Assembly (NCBI GenBank): GCA_910587495.1
Contig: CAJUMT010000154.1
Location: 1-8,301, forward strand
Direction of reading: 5' to 3'
DNA length: 8,301 nt
Source of the DNA: an uncultured Lachnospiraceae bacterium
GTDB lineage: Bacteria > Bacillota_A > Clostridia > Lachnospirales > Lachnospiraceae
A model generated the notes under the pieces. The model worked only from the letters and a program-made list of their open reading frames with translations. It searched no databases and was not told the DNA's origin. The position numbers were made by a program, and so were the translations under genes. The number at the start of each line of letters is the position of its first letter. Position 1 is the first letter of the stretch. Positions 7,214 to 8,301 of this stretch are shown one piece after another.

Positions 7214-7249
7214 GGCGGCTTTCGCTGTTTTTGCTGTCTCACTGTTTTT

Positions 7250-7278
7250 AGTATAGTCTTATCAAATATTTCTGTCAA
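7250..7278 (-). promoter_or_regulatory. Sigma-A type promoter for the seven-gene operon
   Basis: On the minus strand, TTGACA (7278-7273) is followed by a 17-bp spacer and TATACT (7255-7250). This is a perfect -35 and a five-of-six -10 at ideal spacing. Transcription should start near 7243, leaving a leader of about 86 nt before the TTG start codon of the DnaJ-like gene. It lies just downstream of the folD terminator, so the two units are separated. No other comparable promoter is visible further down the operon. Confidence 0.85.
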
Positions 7279-7292
7279 CGCCCCTGAACACG

Positions 7293-7322
7293 AAAACCCC
7301 GGAAAAAATTCTCCGGGGTTTT
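7293..7322 (-). terminator. Intrinsic terminator after folD
   Basis: A perfect 10-bp stem (AAAACCCCGG with CCGGGGTTTT) encloses a 10-base loop, and on the minus strand the stem ends in a T run. It starts 15 bases after the folD stop and just before the next operon promoter, so it marks the end of the fchA-folD unit. Confidence 0.88.
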
Positions 7323-7337
7323 TTAATCATTTATATC

Positions 7338-8189
7338 TTATACGAATTTTCTCATGGCAGCTTCTACCACATGTCCTACCAGAACAGAAGTTGTTACGCT
7401 TCCGACTCCGCCTGGAACCGGGGTAATTGCTTCTACAATCGGCTCTACTGCTGCATAATCCACGTCGCCGCAAAGTTTTCCTTCTTCATTTACGTTAATA
7501 CCTACATCAATTACGATTTGACCCGGGGATACATATTCAGCACCCACAACGCCTGCGCGGCCTGCAGCTACAATCAGAATTTCACCTTCTCTTGCAACAG
7601 ACGGCATATCGATGGTCCTTGTATGGCAGGTGGTAACGGTCGCATTTTTCTTGATCAGCATCTGCGCTGCGGGTTTTCCTACTACGAGGGAACGACCGAT
7701 TACAACTGCTTTTTTACCTGTGCAGTCGATTCCGTAATGATCCAGGATCTCCATACATGCCTGAGGCGTACATGGCGGGAAGCCAACCTTTTTGCCGGTG
7801 AACACACCGCCAAGGGACGCGTCTGTCTGGCAGTCTACATCTTTCTCTGCAGCCAATGCGTTCTCTACCAAAGTCTGGTCGATGTGTTTTGGCAGCGGAC
7901 GGAACATAAGAACGCCGTGAATGTTATCGTCTTTGTTTACTTCATCCACTACTTTTAAAAGTTCTTCCTGGCTTACATCTGCCGGAAGAAGGTATTTTTT
8001 ATATTCTACACCCAGCGTCTCGCAGCGCTTGGTAGCGCCTCTTTCATAAGAAAGGTCATCCGGTCTCTCGCCCACGCGGATGATACCAAGGGTGGGTTTG
8101 ATTCCTTTTGCGTTCAGGGTTGCCACATCTGCTTTAATTCTCTCATTTAATGCGGCAGTTACTTCTTTTCCTAATAACTGTTTTGCCAT
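7338..8189 (-). CDS. folD: Methylene-THF dehydrogenase (FolD family), cyclohydrolase residues replaced
   Basis: A 283-residue cytoplasmic folate enzyme that interconverts 5,10-methylene-THF and 5,10-methenyl-THF using NAD(P). Length and motifs fit FolD: KPTLGIIRVGE at 31-41, KDVD at 116-119, the nucleotide-binding VVIGRSLVVGKP at 162-173, and PVPGGVG at 257-263. Tyr48 and Asp119 match the conserved active-site Tyr and Asp. By ungapped alignment with my memory of E. coli FolD, the cyclohydrolase lysine (Lys54 in E. coli, Lys56 in human) is Ala52, and the neighbouring glutamine (Gln98/Gln100) is Phe96. Loss of that lysine is known to abolish cyclohydrolase activity in the bifunctional enzymes, so this one is probably dehydrogenase-only. 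The ATG at 8189 has AGGAGA overlapping the upstream stop. It lies 9 bases after the probable fchA gene and ends at a strong terminator. Confidence 0.97.
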   Translation of the reverse strand: MAKQLLGKEVTAALNERIKADVATLNAKGIKPTLGIIRVGERPDDLSYERGATKRCETLGVEYKKYLLPADVSQEELLKVVDEVNKDDNIHGVLMFRPLPKHIDQTLVENALAAEKDVDCQTDASLGGVFTGKKVGFPPCTPQACMEILDHYGIDCTGKKAVVIGRSLVVGKPAAQMLIKKNATVTTCHTRTIDMPSVAREGEILIVAAGRAGVVGAEYVSPGQIVIDVGINVNEEGKLCGDVDYAAVEPIVEAITPVPGGVGSVTTSVLVGHVVEAAMRKFV

Positions 8190-8198
8190 ACCTGTCTC

Positions 8199-8301
8199 CT
8201 ATCTCAACCTTGCGTTTACAGACTCGAAGATCTCATCTGCTTTCTTCGTATAATCTGCAATCATTTTATCTGCTTTTTCATTCAAAGATGCTGCATATTC
8301 T
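8199..8301 (-). CDS. fchA: C-terminal end of probable formimidoyl-THF cyclodeaminase / methenyl-THF cyclohydrolase (partial)
   Basis: Only the last 33 codons are in the window, with a TAG stop at 8201-8199. The visible end (LNEKADKMIADYTKKADEIF, then a terminal ARLR) is a charged amphipathic helix that resembles the C-terminus of clostridial FchA proteins as I remember them. FchA removes ammonia from formimidoyl-THF or hydrolyses methenyl-THF to formyl-THF. The assignment also rests on context: fchA commonly precedes folD in acetogens and relatives, and the FolD here lacks cyclohydrolase residues. Nine bases separate it from folD, so the two are co-transcribed. The fragment is too short to exclude another helical C-terminus. 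Confidence 0.65.
   Translation of the reverse strand, partial: EYAASLNEKADKMIADYTKKADEIFESVNARLR

Noticed and set aside
7158..7292. CIRCE heat-shock element (TTAGCACTC-N9-GAGTGCTAA) expected near some dnaJ genes
   Set aside because: I searched the leader and promoter by eye and found only a TTAGCA fragment without a matching second arm.
7371..7958. 195-residue plus-strand open frame opposite folD
   Set aside because: FolD on the minus strand is unambiguous over the whole stretch; the plus-strand protein has no family features.

Overview
The window looks like chromosomal DNA of an anaerobic Bacillota, most likely Lachnospiraceae (Blautia-like). This rests on a FolD carrying the residues I associate with clostridial FolDs beside a probable fchA end, Gram-positive style promoter and ribosome binding sites, a PucR/CdaR-type regulator and an OmpR-type two-component system. 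The family assignment is inferred from protein style, not from a marker gene. Every gene I can support lies on the minus strand, so transcription runs from high to low coordinates.

Right end (about 7290-8301): the last 33 codons of a probable fchA (formimidoyl-THF cyclodeaminase / methenyl-THF cyclohydrolase family), then folD 9 bases later, closed by a strong intrinsic terminator. This is a one-carbon folate unit. The FolD has the dehydrogenase features but lacks two residues needed for cyclohydrolase activity, so the neighbouring FchA probably supplies that step.

Rest of the window (1-7290): a near-consensus sigma-A promoter (TTGACA, 17 bp, TATACT) opens what looks like one seven-gene operon. 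In transcription order: (1) a DnaJ-like co-chaperone with a His/Cys-rich repeat linker and only half of the usual zinc finger, starting at TTG; (2) a PucR/CdaR-type transcription regulator; (3) a secreted protein made of two diverged halves, each with a calcium-loop (FG-GAP/VCBS-like) motif; (4) an OmpR/PhoB-type response regulator; (5) a membrane histidine kinase with a roughly 140-residue outside domain; (6) a membrane-anchored protein of unknown family, placed like YycH/YycI after WalK; (7) a membrane-anchored N-acetylmuramoyl-L-alanine amidase, cut by the window edge. Spacings are +22, -23, -4, +10, -11 and +96 bp, with no terminator visible between genes.

The most interesting reading is that genes 3-7 form an envelope-sensing and wall-remodelling module: outside ligand-binding protein, kinase and regulator, accessory membrane protein, and wall hydrolase as output. 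An unusual metal-binding J-protein and a second regulator are co-transcribed at the front. The part assignments are well supported; the joint function is inference. I saw no RNA genes, insertion sequences, CRISPR arrays or prophage signs, and no gene-free stretch over 300 bases.
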